A DNA stretch of 64,000 bases from Streptomyces sp. Ru72 (GTDB lineage: Bacteria > Actinomycetota > Actinomycetes > Streptomycetales > Streptomycetaceae). Positions 39,475 to 47,156 of this stretch are shown here, piece by piece. The stretch lies in contig NZ_PQSR01000020.1 of NCBI RefSeq assembly GCF_002920635.1, positions 1 to 64,000 of the forward strand. The letters are read 5' to 3'. The position numbers and the translations under genes were made by a program. The notes under the pieces were generated by a model. That model ran no database searches and was not told the DNA's origin. It worked only from the letters and a program-made list of their open reading frames with translations. The first letter of the stretch is position 1, and each line of letters opens with the position of its first letter.

Positions 39475-40714
39475 TGCGGCTGGTCGTCATGAGGTACGTC
39501 CCGTAGGTCACGGAGAGCAGGGTCAGCGCGATGCCGAGCAGGCAGGCCTGTTTCGGCCGCACCCGCCAGGTCCGCACCAGCCCCCGTGCGAGCGGGATCA
39601 GCAGCGGGAACGCGGGCAGCAGGAAACGCGGCTTCGACGCGTAGGGACCGGAGCCGCCGACCGTGATCAGGAGCAGTATCCCGGCGTAGACGATCAGCGC
39701 CAGCGGCGCCCGGTCGACGCACAGCAGGCAGAACAGCAGGATGGCCGCGGCGACGATCACCAGCGCCAAGGGGTAGACGACCCGGCCGCCGTGCACCAGC
39801 AGTCCCTTGAGGAAGTGCAGCGAGCCCGCCCCGAAGTCGAAGCGGGAGTCCCAGGCGCGCTGCACGGTGAAGTAGCCGCCGAACAGATCACCCATATGGG
39901 CGCCCACCCACAGCACGAAACTCACCCAGCCGAGGGGCGCGATGGCGGCGCCGAACCACAGTGCGAGCGGGACTCGGCCGCGCCGCCTGACGATCTCGTG
40001 CAGGGCGACGAAGACCACCGCGGCGGCCACGGAGAACCCCGTGGGCCGGGACAGGCCGGCCAGGGCCGCCAGGACACCGGCCCACAGCCAGCGGCCCGTC
40101 AGCACCGCGTACAGCGCCCAGACGGCGAGCGCGGTCATCAGGGACTCGGTGTAGGCGAGGTCGAGGACGACGGAGTGCGGCATCGCGGCCCACACCCCGA
40201 CGAGGACGGTGGCGACCGCGCGCCCGTACAGGCGGTGGCCGATCACGTAGATGCCGTACGCCGCCACCCCGGCGGCGCTCCAGGCGACCAGCAGGGCGGC
40301 GGCGCCCGGAGTGATCGGCAGGACGGTGTGCACGGCGCGGATGAGTCCCGGGTACAGGGGGAAGAACGCCCAGTCCCGCTGGACGGCACCGTTGTGAAGG
40401 ACGTGGACGTACGTGCCGTAACCGTGCTGTGCGATGTGCAGGTACCAGCGGGAGTCCCACGAGTGGGCCAGACCCTTGAGCATCGGGTGGCCGGCGAGGT
40501 GGTTCGCCACGGCGATCGCGACGATACCGGCCATGCGGATGGCGGCGAACAGCGCGAGGGCCGACGCGGCGCCGGGCGGAAGTCGGTTGTCGAAGAGAAG
40601 GCGGATGCGACGGGCACCGCCCCCGGTGCGCGTGGGGACGGGGGCGGGCGAGAGTGCGCTCACCCTCTGACCCTGCGATACCGGCGCATGGTCCGCAACG
40701 TGAGGTTTGGCCAT
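39464..40714 (-). CDS. Membrane glycosyltransferase, mannosyltransferase (PIG-V/ArnT-like) type
   Basis: A 416-residue integral membrane enzyme with about nine helices. The short external loop '[17 protein letters not shown]' after helix 1 holds the aspartate expected in GT-C polyprenyl-phosphate-dependent transferases, and '[12 protein letters not shown]' follows, as in the PIG-V group. It probably transfers a sugar from a lipid-linked donor to a cell-surface acceptor; donor and acceptor are unknown. The ATG at 40714 is preferred; a GTG six codons upstream is possible, and neither has a clear ribosome binding site. Confidence 0.75.
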   Translation of the reverse strand: MAKPHVADHAPVSQGQRVSALSPAPVPTRTGGGARRIRLLFDNRLPPGAASALALFAAIRMAGIVAIAVANHLAGHPMLKGLAHSWDSRWYLHIAQHGYGTYVHVLHNGAVQRDWAFFPLYPGLIRAVHTVLPITPGAAALLVAWSAAGVAAYGIYVIGHRLYGRAVATVLVGVWAAMPHSVVLDLAYTESLMTALAVWALYAVLTGRWLWAGVLAALAGLSRPTGFSVAAAVVFVALHEIVRRRGRVPLALWFGAAIAPLGWVSFVLWVGAHMGDLFGGYFTVQRAWDSRFDFGAGSLHFLKGLLVHGGRVVYPLALVIVAAAILLFCLLCVDRAPLALIVYAGILLLITVGGSGPYASKPRFLLPAFPLLIPLARGLVRTWRVRPKQACLLGIALTLLSVTYGTYLMTTSRTPL

Positions 40715-40853
40715 GGTTGGGTCATATACCACTGCTGTACGAGAATCTGGCGTGACGGAGTGTTGAAGCAGGTGAGTCGTGCACGCCTGAAAGGACGAAG
40801 TTCCGTGGTGGGGAGGTTGCCTGGCGGGCGGATGTTCTCACTCTTCCGCGTGA

Positions 40854-40884
40854 CAAGTGGCACCGGCGTGGTCCCTGCCACTTG
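40854..40884. promoter_or_regulatory. Inverted repeat CAAGTGGCA-N13-TGCCACTTG
   Basis: Two perfect 9-base arms (40854-40862, 40876-40884) with a 13-base spacer. It is 45 bases upstream of the PAS-LuxR gene start and within the 214-base divergent gap to the glycosyltransferase gene. The spacing suits a dimeric DNA-binding protein as well as a stem-loop, so its role is open. Confidence 0.6.
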
Positions 40885-40928
40885 ACTGGGAAGTGAACGC
40901 CCCTGCCCCTGACGGAAGGAGGACCCGC

Positions 40929-41624
40929 ATGGATTCCCGCCCCCAGCGGATACCCCTGCCGCCCACCAGATCCCCGGCGCTGGACGGCCGCGCGGCGGTC
41001 TTCTGGAGAAACCGCGCACTGGGCCTGTTCGACCGGCTCCCGCTGCCCACGGCCTACTGCACGATCGACGGCACCATCCTGCGGGTCAACGCGGCCATGG
41101 CGGGGGAGTGGGGCACACTCGCCGGCCCCCTGCGCGGGCGCAGCATCCTCGATCTGTTCCATCCGGAGACCAGGGACGAGTTGCGCGCCGTCACCGAGGC
41201 GATCCGCCTGCACCGCAGGTCCCGTTACACCGTCGCGGTCGGCTGGACCACCGCGGCCGGCGTGGAGCGCCGCGGCGAGATGACCGTCGACCTGGTCGGC
41301 GAGGCCTCCACGGACGCCCCGGACCTGCTGCTGATGCTTCCCGTCCGCGAGGACGTCCCCGCACCGGCGCAGGGCCGCGGCGGCCCGCCCGTCAAGGCGG
41401 ACGAGATCGAGGCCCGGATCCTCGCGCTGGCGGCGGCCGGTTCGACGACCGGCCAGATCGCCTCCGCCGTGGGACTGACCGTGGACGGCGTCAACTACCA
41501 CTTCAAGCAGCTGTCCCGCCGCTGGGGTGTGACCGGCAAGGCGGCCCTGGTGGCGCGCGCCTACGTCGAGGGCGTCCTCGCGCCCGGTGTGTGGCCGCCG
41601 GCCCCCGCAGGACCGGAGAACTGA
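40929..41624 (+). CDS. PAS-LuxR transcriptional regulator
   Basis: A 231-residue regulator. A PAS domain spans about residues 30-125 ('PTAYCTIDGTILRVNAAM'). A LuxR/FixJ-type helix-turn-helix follows, about 160-215: 'ILALAAAGSTTGQIASAVGLTVDGVNYHFKQLSRRWGV' (in pieces), matching the usual GxTxxxIAxxLxxSxxTVxxH pattern. Small PAS-LuxR proteins in Streptomyces often control secondary metabolism (PimM type), but there is no biosynthetic cluster here. The ATG at 40929 follows GGAAGGAGG. A perfect inverted repeat sits just upstream. Confidence 0.85.
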   Translation: MDSRPQRIPLPPTRSPALDGRAAVFWRNRALGLFDRLPLPTAYCTIDGTILRVNAAMAGEWGTLAGPLRGRSILDLFHPETRDELRAVTEAIRLHRRSRYTVAVGWTTAAGVERRGEMTVDLVGEASTDAPDLLLMLPVREDVPAPAQGRGGPPVKADEIEARILALAAAGSTTGQIASAVGLTVDGVNYHFKQLSRRWGVTGKAALVARAYVEGVLAPGVWPPAPAGPEN

Positions 41625-41911
41625 CGGTGCGACAGGGGCTTTTCCCCACAACGGCTGGCGCAGTGACGTGAGTTGTCGGTGAGGGACCAGGCGGCAGGCG
41701 AGTTTCGGCAACGCTTCATGGCTCTCCTGGCCCTGGTCGCCGTACTCCTGGCCGTCATCGGCGGATTCCTGGTCTTCCCAGGCGTGGCCATGCTGGTCCG
41801 AGCCGGTGCTCGGCGAGCGGCCGGCCGCATCGATGCAGGGGAGCAGGCGCATCTGCGACGTTCACGCTGCTCCCTCACGCGCTCCTTTGGCAGTCGGCAG
41901 GGAGGGGATGT
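41625..41911. other. Intergenic region with a possible small membrane ORF
   Basis: About 290 bases. A plus-strand frame from GTG 41679 would encode a single hydrophobic helix ('MALLALVAVLLAVIGGFLVFPG'), but the frame then runs antisense through the Asp23 gene and has no good ribosome binding site. I do not annotate it as a gene. No strong hairpin was found. Confidence 0.4.
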
Positions 41912-42301
41912 TCAACGTGCGCCCAGGGGGCCCGGAGCTTTGGCGATGAAGCCGGTGACGGTGACGGTGACGGTGACGGGGTCCGTCGCGTGGTGTTCTC
42001 TCAGGTGCGTTTGGGCGGCGCTGAGGACTCGGGAGCGGACTTCGCGGGCCACGTCCAGTGCTCGGTGGCCTTCGGACAGGACGCAGCGAACGTCCACGCG
42101 CCAGCCGGAGTCGTCGGGCGTCCGGGCGGCTCGGACGCCGGCCTCGGGCGGCGTGGCCCTGGTCGCTGTCCGGGGCCAGGCGTGAGTGGCGGCTCGTGCG
42201 AGCCGGTCGGCCAGTCCCGGCTGCAGCCCGGCCACGCCCGGGACGGTGAGCGCTGCTCGCGCCGCGGCACTGCGGAGGGTGGGGGGAGCGGAGGAGGTCA
42301 T
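41912..42301 (-). CDS. Asp23/Gls24-type protein
   Basis: A 129-residue short Asp23/Gls24-like protein. The conserved core reads 'RVDVRCVLSEGHRALDVAREVRSRVLSAAQTHL', then 'DPVTVTVTVTGFIA', the family's end strand. Asp23 proteins assemble at the membrane under envelope stress, tethered by AmaP. The C-terminal strand is encoded by four GTGACG hexamers seen on the plus strand. Its start overlaps the stop of the ZAS-Asp23 gene (ATGA), placing it last in the sigma-ZAS/Asp23-Asp23 operon. Confidence 0.75.
   Translation of the reverse strand: MTSSAPPTLRSAAARAALTVPGVAGLQPGLADRLARAATHAWPRTATRATPPEAGVRAARTPDDSGWRVDVRCVLSEGHRALDVAREVRSRVLSAAQTHLREHHATDPVTVTVTVTGFIAKAPGPLGAR
41955..41978. repeat. Four GTGACG hexamers inside the Asp23 gene
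   Basis: Four perfect tandem copies of GTGACG on the plus strand. They encode the alternating Val-Thr strand near the C-terminus of the minus-strand Asp23 protein. Changes in copy number would stay in frame. Confidence 0.85.
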
Positions 42302-42915
42302 CGTGCACCGCCGGGCTCCCGAAGCAGTACGTCGACCGCGGTGAGGTCGACGTCTGTCACGGCCAGCCCCAGGACCCGGCCGGCCGCATCGATGACCGAT
42401 CGGCGGACCTCCTGGGTTCGGTCGGGCAGTGGTTGGTCGAGGGCCACGACGAGGGTCATGGCCACACGCACGCTGGTGCCGTCTTGCTCAGGAGACAGAC
42501 GGCAGCTCGCAGCCTTCGTCCCGGGCACTGTGTCGGCGGCCCACCGCAGCACCTTCGCCGCGGCGTGCTCGCAGATGCACAGATCCAGCGCGGGGTCGTC
42601 CAGCGGCACCAGGCGCCCGAGCCGGACCTCGCACCGGACGATGTCCATGACGCGGTTCGCGAGCACGCCGAATCGGGTGGATTCCTGAGCGCGCAGTACC
42701 TGCGTGGCTTCGTCCAGCGCGGCCAGCTCGTCCGCGGCTTCGCGGCAGTGCGGGCAGGTGGCGCTGTGCCGATCCGGCCCGGACGCGGTGTCCCGCGCCT
42801 GTTCCCAGGCGTAGCTGAGCGGGCGGCCGCAGGGCAGCCGCTCGTCCCCGGCCGGGAGTGCCAGGTCGGGTAGGCGGCTGTCGTGGCTTCGCGTGTGCTG
42901 GTCCTCTATCGCCAC
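42298..42915 (-). CDS. ZAS-like anti-sigma motif fused to Asp23/Gls24-like domain
   Basis: A 205-residue protein in two parts. Residues about 28-70 contain 'CGRPLSYAWEQ' and an H-x3-C-x2-C motif (His50, Cys54, Cys57 in 'HSATCPHC'), the signature of zinc-binding anti-sigma factors. Residues about 85-200 follow the Asp23/Gls24 pattern: 'CEHAAAKVLRWAADTVPGTKA', a long strand 'VRVAMTLVVALDQ', helix 'VRRSVIDAAGRVLGLAV' and strand 'VDLTAVDVLL'. No membrane helix is present. It is encoded with a 10-base overlap after the ECF sigma gene. Inference: it holds the sigma factor and responds to Asp23 assembly state. Confidence 0.75.
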   Translation of the reverse strand: MAIEDQHTRSHDSRLPDLALPAGDERLPCGRPLSYAWEQARDTASGPDRHSATCPHCREAADELAALDEATQVLRAQESTRFGVLANRVMDIVRCEVRLGRLVPLDDPALDLCICEHAAAKVLRWAADTVPGTKAASCRLSPEQDGTSVRVAMTLVVALDQPLPDRTQEVRRSVIDAAGRVLGLAVTDVDLTAVDVLLREPGGAR

Positions 42916-43481
42916 GGGGCCATCGCCTCCTTCAGGGACCGGCGTGCACGGAACAGTCTGCCGCGCACCGTCTCCTCACGGGTACCTGTCACGTAGGCGA
43001 TCTCTGCATAAGGCAGTCCGTGCACCTCCCGGAGGATCCAACACGCCCGCTGATCGGCGTCGAGCTCGCCGAGTGCAGTGGCGAGGGCGGCCACGGCGGC
43101 GTTCTGTTCAACGGCCCGGCTCGGTGAACTGCGCGGCTCCTCCGTGGCTGGGTCGGGCACCGCGTCCAGCGGAAGCGGAGGCAGCCGGTGGCGCCGGGCA
43201 TTGAGGCAGCGGTTGACGGTGATCCGGTACATCCAGGTGCTGAATGCCGCCCTGTGGCGGAATTCCGGAAGTCGTCGCCACGCGCTGACGAAAGCATCTT
43301 GGACGGCTTCTTCGGCGTCTCGTGGGTCGCCGAGCAGGTGGGTGGCGAGCATGAGGAGGTTGCGGCTGTGGCGGCGCACGAGATCGGCGAAGGCGTCCTC
43401 GTCGCCTTCGCCGGCTCGCACCGCCAGGAGTGCGTCGGGGAGCCCAGGCTCCGGTGTTGCCGGTCCGGCCTGTCGTGTCAT
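42906..43481 (-). CDS. ECF sigma factor of the Asp23 locus
   Basis: A 191-residue ECF sigma factor. Region 2 includes 'FADLVRRHSRNLLMLATHLLGDPRDAEEAVQDAFVSAWRRLPEF' in consecutive segments, and 'FSTWMYRITVNRCLNARR'. Region 4 has 'HGLPYAEIAYVTGTREETVRGRLFRARRSL'. The ATG at 43481 has GGGAG at correct spacing and gives normal family length; ATGs upstream (43556-43574) lack a site and overlap the divergent regulatory region. The 3' end overlaps the ZAS-Asp23 gene by 10 bases, the usual sigma/anti-sigma order. It probably drives one or both arms of the locus. Confidence 0.85.
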   Translation of the reverse strand: MTRQAGPATPEPGLPDALLAVRAGEGDEDAFADLVRRHSRNLLMLATHLLGDPRDAEEAVQDAFVSAWRRLPEFRHRAAFSTWMYRITVNRCLNARRHRLPPLPLDAVPDPATEEPRSSPSRAVEQNAAVAALATALGELDADQRACWILREVHGLPYAEIAYVTGTREETVRGRLFRARRSLKEAMAPWR

Positions 43482-43575
43482 CGTCGGCTCCCGGCCTGAA
43501 TGCCGGTTGGGAGGCGCCTCCGCGCGCTGGGACGCCGTATCCGCTCCCATCTCGCTCATGCCCATATCGGGCATA

Positions 43576-43591
43576 TGTGATGCAAATCACA
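43576..43591. promoter_or_regulatory. CRP/FNR-family palindrome TGTGA-N6-TCACA
   Basis: A perfect match to the classical CRP consensus halves, TGTGA (43576-43580) and TCACA (43587-43591), in the gap between the divergent sigma and Asp23 arms. It is 90 bases from the Asp23 ATG and 95 from the sigma ATG. A further GCCCATATCGGGC near-palindrome lies just left of it. Confidence 0.6.
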
Positions 43592-43680
43592 CAAAAGGGA
43601 TGTGAGGAGGCTGTGCGGGGGCGTGTCCAATGCTCGACGGGCATCACCCGGATGTCCTCAGGACGATCGAGGCGACTGTC

Positions 43681-44166
43681 ATGACGGAGACCACCAACCG
43701 AAGCAGCAGCGTCGGCCAGGACAGGTCGTCCGCAGGGACCGGTGCGACATTGCAGGGCCGTAGCGGCGTCGATGTTCCTGCTGAGAGCCGGGGGAAGACC
43801 ACCATCTCGGACACCGTGGTGGCGAAGATCGTGGGCATGGCTGCCCGTGAGGTACCCGGCGTCCACAACCTCGGCGCAGGCGTGGCGCGGGCGCTGGGAG
43901 CCGTACGGGAACGCGTCCCCGGCGGCGGTACCGGAGTGACCCGCGGGGTCAAGGTCGAGGTCGGGGAGCGTCAGGCCGCTGCGGACCTGGACGTCGTCGT
44001 CGAGTACGGCGTCTCCATCGTCGACGTCGCCGGCGATGTACGCAGCAACGTCATCGCCGCCGTGGAACGGATGACGGGGCTCGAGGTCGTCGAGGTGAAC
44101 CTCACGATCGACGACGTGCACCTGCCCGAGGAGGAGTCCGAAGCCGAGGAGGGCCGCGTCACATGA
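43681..44166 (+). CDS. Asp23/Gls24 family envelope stress protein
   Basis: A 161-residue Asp23/Gls24 protein, the most canonical in the locus. The core spans about residues 38-150: 'TTISDTVVAKIVGMAAREVPGVHNLG', 'VKVEVGERQAAADLDVVVEYG' and 'VRSNVIAAVERMTGLEVVEVNLTIDDVHLP' in consecutive blocks. In staphylococci Asp23 forms membrane-attached polymers through AmaP; Streptomyces carries several such clusters. It heads the plus-strand arm, with its start 200 bases from the divergent sigma gene and the CRP-type site in between. A hydrophilic Ser/Gly tail precedes the domain. Confidence 0.88.
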   Translation: MTETTNRSSSVGQDRSSAGTGATLQGRSGVDVPAESRGKTTISDTVVAKIVGMAAREVPGVHNLGAGVARALGAVRERVPGGGTGVTRGVKVEVGERQAAADLDVVVEYGVSIVDVAGDVRSNVIAAVERMTGLEVVEVNLTIDDVHLPEEESEAEEGRVT

Positions 44167-44243
44167 GCGCCGACGGTGCCGCCGCGCCCGGTGCGGTGGC
44201 GCGGAGTCCAGAACAGATCAGGCGCGAGACGGGTGAATGAGCG

Positions 44244-44405
44244 ATGGACACAGCGATTGCGGGACTGGCAGCCGGGATAGCGCTCGGCTTCGCCGGCTAC
44301 TTCGGTGGTTTCTGGGCGTTTCTCCTGGTCGCCGTCCTGGGCGGCATCGGGCTGGTGGTCGGCCTCGTCCTGCGGGGCGACATCGACCTGCGACGGCAGC
44401 GGTGA
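44244..44405 (+). CDS. Small DUF2273-like membrane protein
   Basis: A 53-residue protein too short for ordinary ORF thresholds. It has two membrane helices ('AIAGLAAGIALGFAGYFGG' and 'FLLVAVLGGIGLVVGLVL') and a basic C-terminus. DUF2273 proteins of this form accompany Asp23 and AmaP genes in Gram-positive bacteria and may help anchor the complex. The start ATG at 44244 has no strong site but lies in a well-spaced position after the upstream gene, and its stop overlaps the GTG of the next gene (GTGA), which supports a real gene. Confidence 0.75.
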   Translation: MDTAIAGLAAGIALGFAGYFGGFWAFLLVAVLGGIGLVVGLVLRGDIDLRRQR

Positions 44406-44818
44406 ACGCGCATTCCTCCGGTGTCACCGGCAACGCTTCGGGCTTGCCGGGGCCGGACATGCCTCTTCCGCCGCCGGCGGAACGGGGCGCGACCGTCATC
44501 CCCGACCGGGTGGTGGCCCGCATCGCCACCCGGGTGGCCCGGACGGCCCTGGCACGGCGTGCCGCCCCGCCACGAGGAGGCCACCCGGAGGCCGTCGCTC
44601 CGCCTGACGCGTCAGCGGCCACGCGCGGCGGCACGACGCGTCTGCACCTGGCTGTGGATCTGCCCTATCCCACGGACATCCCGGGCGTGTCACTGGACAT
44701 CCAGCGTGATGTCGCCGAGCGGGTGACCGAACTGACCGGCCTGCCGGTCACCGAGGTCACTGTGACCGTCCGGCGTCTGGTGCCCAAAGCCGGCTTTGCG
44801 CGAGGCAGGGTCCAGTGA
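44402..44818 (+). CDS. Asp23/Gls24-like protein
   Basis: A 138-residue protein whose second half follows the Asp23 pattern ('TRLHLAVDLPYPTDIPGVSLDIQRDVAERVTELTGLPVTEVTVTVRRL' in parts). A first helical segment, 'VIPDRVVARIATRVARTALA', also matches the family opening; a variable Ala/Arg-rich stretch separates them. It is the second Asp23-type protein of the plus arm, coupled by a 4-base overlap to the small membrane gene. Confidence 0.78.
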   Translation: MNAHSSGVTGNASGLPGPDMPLPPPAERGATVIPDRVVARIATRVARTALARRAAPPRGGHPEAVAPPDASAATRGGTTRLHLAVDLPYPTDIPGVSLDIQRDVAERVTELTGLPVTEVTVTVRRLVPKAGFARGRVQ

Positions 44819-44852
44819 CCCGGCTCGGGCTCTTACCGGAAGGGAGACCGCA

Positions 44853-45530
44853 ATGACATCCGACCCGGGACCTGGCGTCGGTGCCGACCCGGCGCATACC
44901 CAGGACGATGCGGCGGCCCTCACTAAGGCCGGCCCGCCCACCGCCGACGCGTCGGCGGAGCCCGCGAGGGGGGCCCGCCGCAGGACCCACCGCCCGTGGT
45001 CGGTGCGGCGCATTCCGGCCGCGCTGACCGCCCTGGTCCTCGCGGCCGCCACGGGCACCGCTCTGGTCGACGCCGTCGCAGTACGCGCGGGACACCACGC
45101 GACGGTCTGGCGCAGCACGCTGGCACACGAACTCGCCTCCCGCCCCGTCGACGATGTGTGGATGCTCACCGGAGCCGCCGTCGCCGCCGCCCTCGGGCTG
45201 GCGCTGGTCGTCCTGGCACTCGCCCCCGGTCTGCGCCACGCGCTGCCCCTACGACCGCCCGCAAACTGTCCCCCTCGGCAACTGTGGGCCACCTTGGACC
45301 GGGATGGCGCCGCCGTCCTCCTGCGCGACGCAGCGATGCGGGTCCCCGGAGTCAGCAGGGCCCGGGTGCGGGTGCGCCGCCACCGCATCACGGCCCTGGC
45401 CGACGTCCGCTTCCGGGATCCACACCAGGTCCACGACGACCTGGTCGCCCTCCTGCGGGAGGAACGCGACCGGCTCGCCCTGGTCCCTTCCCCGCGACTT
45501 GCCGTACGCGTGCGGCAACGCGCCACCTGA
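44853..45530 (+). CDS. DUF6286 membrane protein of the Asp23 locus
   Basis: A 225-residue protein with a hydrophilic N-terminal tail, two helices ('IPAALTALVLAAATGTALVDAV' and 'LTGAAVAAALGLALVVLALAPG') and a cytosolic Asp23-like end ('LDRDGAAVLLRDAAMRVPGVSRARVRVRR', split by breaks). The layout matches DUF6286 proteins, which occur beside AmaP and Asp23 in actinobacteria. It likely acts as a second membrane anchor. The ATG at 44853 follows AAGGGAG. Confidence 0.75.
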   Translation: MTSDPGPGVGADPAHTQDDAAALTKAGPPTADASAEPARGARRRTHRPWSVRRIPAALTALVLAAATGTALVDAVAVRAGHHATVWRSTLAHELASRPVDDVWMLTGAAVAAALGLALVVLALAPGLRHALPLRPPANCPPRQLWATLDRDGAAVLLRDAAMRVPGVSRARVRVRRHRITALADVRFRDPHQVHDDLVALLREERDRLALVPSPRLAVRVRQRAT

Positions 45531-45557
45531 CCCTCCCGGCGCCGGGAGCACAAGCCC

Positions 45558-46172
45558 ATGAAACCGCAATCCGCGCTCACTCGACTCAACCGAACCCTGC
45601 TGGCCGTGGTGGGCCTGGCCTTGTTGGGCGGGGGGCTGCTGATTCTCTCCGCCGGCCTCGACCTCTACCGGCGCTGGCACCTCACACCACCCGCCGGCTG
45701 GCCCCTGACATCACCCGGCGACGTGCTGCTCAGTGCCGCTGACCGGACCCGCTGGAGCAGCCAAGGCTGGTGGTGGCTCGCGGCCATCGCCGCCCTCACG
45801 ATCGCCGCCGCACTCGCCCTGTCGTGGCTCATCGCCCAACTGCGCCGTCCACGCCCCGGCGCCATACCCGTCGGGGGGACACCACCCGCTGAGGGAGTGG
45901 AACTACGCGACCGCGCCCTCAGCGACGTGATCACCGCCGAGATCCGCAGCCTGCCCGGCGTCCAGACGGCACAAGCCCGCATGACCGGCAGACCACAACA
46001 CCCCCACAACCGCCTCGACCTCACCCTTACCCCGCACGGTGCGCCCAGTCGGGTACTCCAGGAGCTGTGCGACGGACCGCTGCCACACGCCCTCCGCTCC
46101 ATCGGCGCGGACCAGTTGCCCACGGAGGTGCGCCTGCGCGTCGCCCGCCACAAGCCCCATCGCGCGGAGTAA
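45558..46172 (+). CDS. amaP: AmaP-like Asp23 membrane anchor
   Basis: A 204-residue protein with the AmaP arrangement: two helices near the N-terminus ('LLAVVGLALLGGGLLILSAGLDL' and 'WWWLAAIAALTIAAALALSWLIAQL') separated by about 45 residues, then a soluble C-terminal domain that is itself Asp23-like ('ALSDVITAEIRSLPGVQTAQARM'). AmaP tethers Asp23 to the cytoplasmic membrane. It is the last gene of the plus-strand arm; 27 bases separate it from the DUF6286 gene. It could be named differently in actinobacteria, so the symbol is by analogy. Confidence 0.78.
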   Translation: MKPQSALTRLNRTLLAVVGLALLGGGLLILSAGLDLYRRWHLTPPAGWPLTSPGDVLLSAADRTRWSSQGWWWLAAIAALTIAAALALSWLIAQLRRPRPGAIPVGGTPPAEGVELRDRALSDVITAEIRSLPGVQTAQARMTGRPQHPHNRLDLTLTPHGAPSRVLQELCDGPLPHALRSIGADQLPTEVRLRVARHKPHRAE

Positions 46173-46368
46173 GCCCGTCAGACGCAGATGATGTGGCATC
46201 GCACGCGCGCTCTGGGGCCGGCCCGCCCGCCCACCTCGCCGCCGGGCCTGAGAAGCGGTCCGCTTTCCGGTCAACCGGCTTGATCAGTCGAACAGGGACG
46301 AAGGACTGGGAGCGGAGTGATCCAACCACCCTGAAGGTCACTTCGTCAGGAGTTCTTAGAGTGGGTGC

Positions 46369-46857
46369 GTGACCAACGACAGCAGGCCCGTCGCCGTCTT
46401 CGACCTGGACAACACCCTCGCCGACACCGCGCACCGGCAGCGCTTCCTTCGGACGAGACCGCGTGACTGGGACGCCTTCTTCGCCGCCGCGCCGCAGGAC
46501 CCGCCGCTGGCCGAGGGGATCGCACTCGCGCTGAGGACCGCCGAGGAGTGCGAGCTGGTCTATCTGACCGGGCGGCCCGCGCGCTGCCGGCGCGACACCC
46601 TCGACTGGCTCGCCACCCACGGGCTGCCTGAGGGACGTCTGTACATGCGGTCGAACGGCGACCGCAGGCCCGCCCGCGTCACCAAGCTGGAACTGCTGCG
46701 CGAGCTGGCCCGCGGCCGGGAGGTCCGTGTTCTCGTCGACGACGACGAACTGGTCTGCCAGGAAGCCGAACGAGCGGGTTTCACCGTCGTCCGTGCCCGC
46801 TGGGCCTCCCCGTCCGCCGCCCTGAAGGACGCCCAGGAACGGGAGGGGCGGACCTGA
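46369..46857 (+). CDS. HAD-superfamily phosphatase
   Basis: A 162-residue HAD hydrolase of the short, acid phosphatase/polynucleotide 3'-phosphatase-like group. Motif I is 'FDLDNTLAD' (two catalytic Asp), motif II 'LTGRP', and the acidic motif 'VDDDELVC' closes the site. The substrate is unknown; 5'-nucleotide or nucleic-acid 3'-phosphate repair roles are known for similar proteins. The GTG at 46369 has no ribosome binding site, but a -10-like TAGAGT ends six bases upstream, so the transcript may be leaderless. It converges on the dodecin gene. Confidence 0.75.
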   Translation: MTNDSRPVAVFDLDNTLADTAHRQRFLRTRPRDWDAFFAAAPQDPPLAEGIALALRTAEECELVYLTGRPARCRRDTLDWLATHGLPEGRLYMRSNGDRRPARVTKLELLRELARGREVRVLVDDDELVCQEAERAGFTVVRARWASPSAALKDAQEREGRT

Positions 46858-46871
46858 CAGGCCCGCCCCTC
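46843..46871. terminator. 9-bp hairpin between HAD and dodecin genes
   Basis: GAGGGGCGG (46843-46851) pairs perfectly with CCGCCCCTC (46863-46871) around an 11-base loop containing the HAD stop codon. It lies between convergent genes and can serve either. Confidence 0.55.
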
Positions 46872-46878
46872 GCCTCCG

Positions 46879-47094
46879 CTACTCGCCGTCCTCGAGCCGG
46901 AAGCCCACCTTCAGACCGACCTGGTAGTGCTCGATCCGCCCGTTCTCGATCCGGCCCCTGACCTGCGTGACCTCGAACCAGTCCAGGTTGCGCAGGGTCT
47001 GCGAGGCGCGTTCTATCCCGTTGCGGATGGCCTGGTCGATGCCCTCGGGCGAGCTGCCGACGATCTCGGTGACCCGGTAGATGTGATCGGTCAT
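46879..47094 (-). CDS. Dodecin (flavin-binding)
   Basis: A 71-residue protein with the full dodecin motif: 'YRVTEIVGSSPEGIDQAIRNGIERAS' in two parts, the flavin-stacking Trp in 'LDWFEVTQVRGRIENGRI' and the final 'YQVGLKVGFRLED'. Dodecamers store FMN, riboflavin or CoA. The ATG at 47094 follows GGAGAGGAG. It is a single gene just downstream of egtD on the same strand and may be transcribed with that operon. Confidence 0.92.
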   Translation of the reverse strand: MTDHIYRVTEIVGSSPEGIDQAIRNGIERASQTLRNLDWFEVTQVRGRIENGRIEHYQVGLKVGFRLEDGE

Positions 47095-47156
47095 GCGGGT
47101 GCTCCTCTCCTTGACGGGTATCCGCTGGTGCCCGTGGATGTGTCGTGCGCGCCGGC

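Noticed and set aside
41679..42185. Plus-strand ORF with one hydrophobic helix
   Set aside because: Most of it is antisense to a well-supported Asp23 gene and there is no good initiation site.
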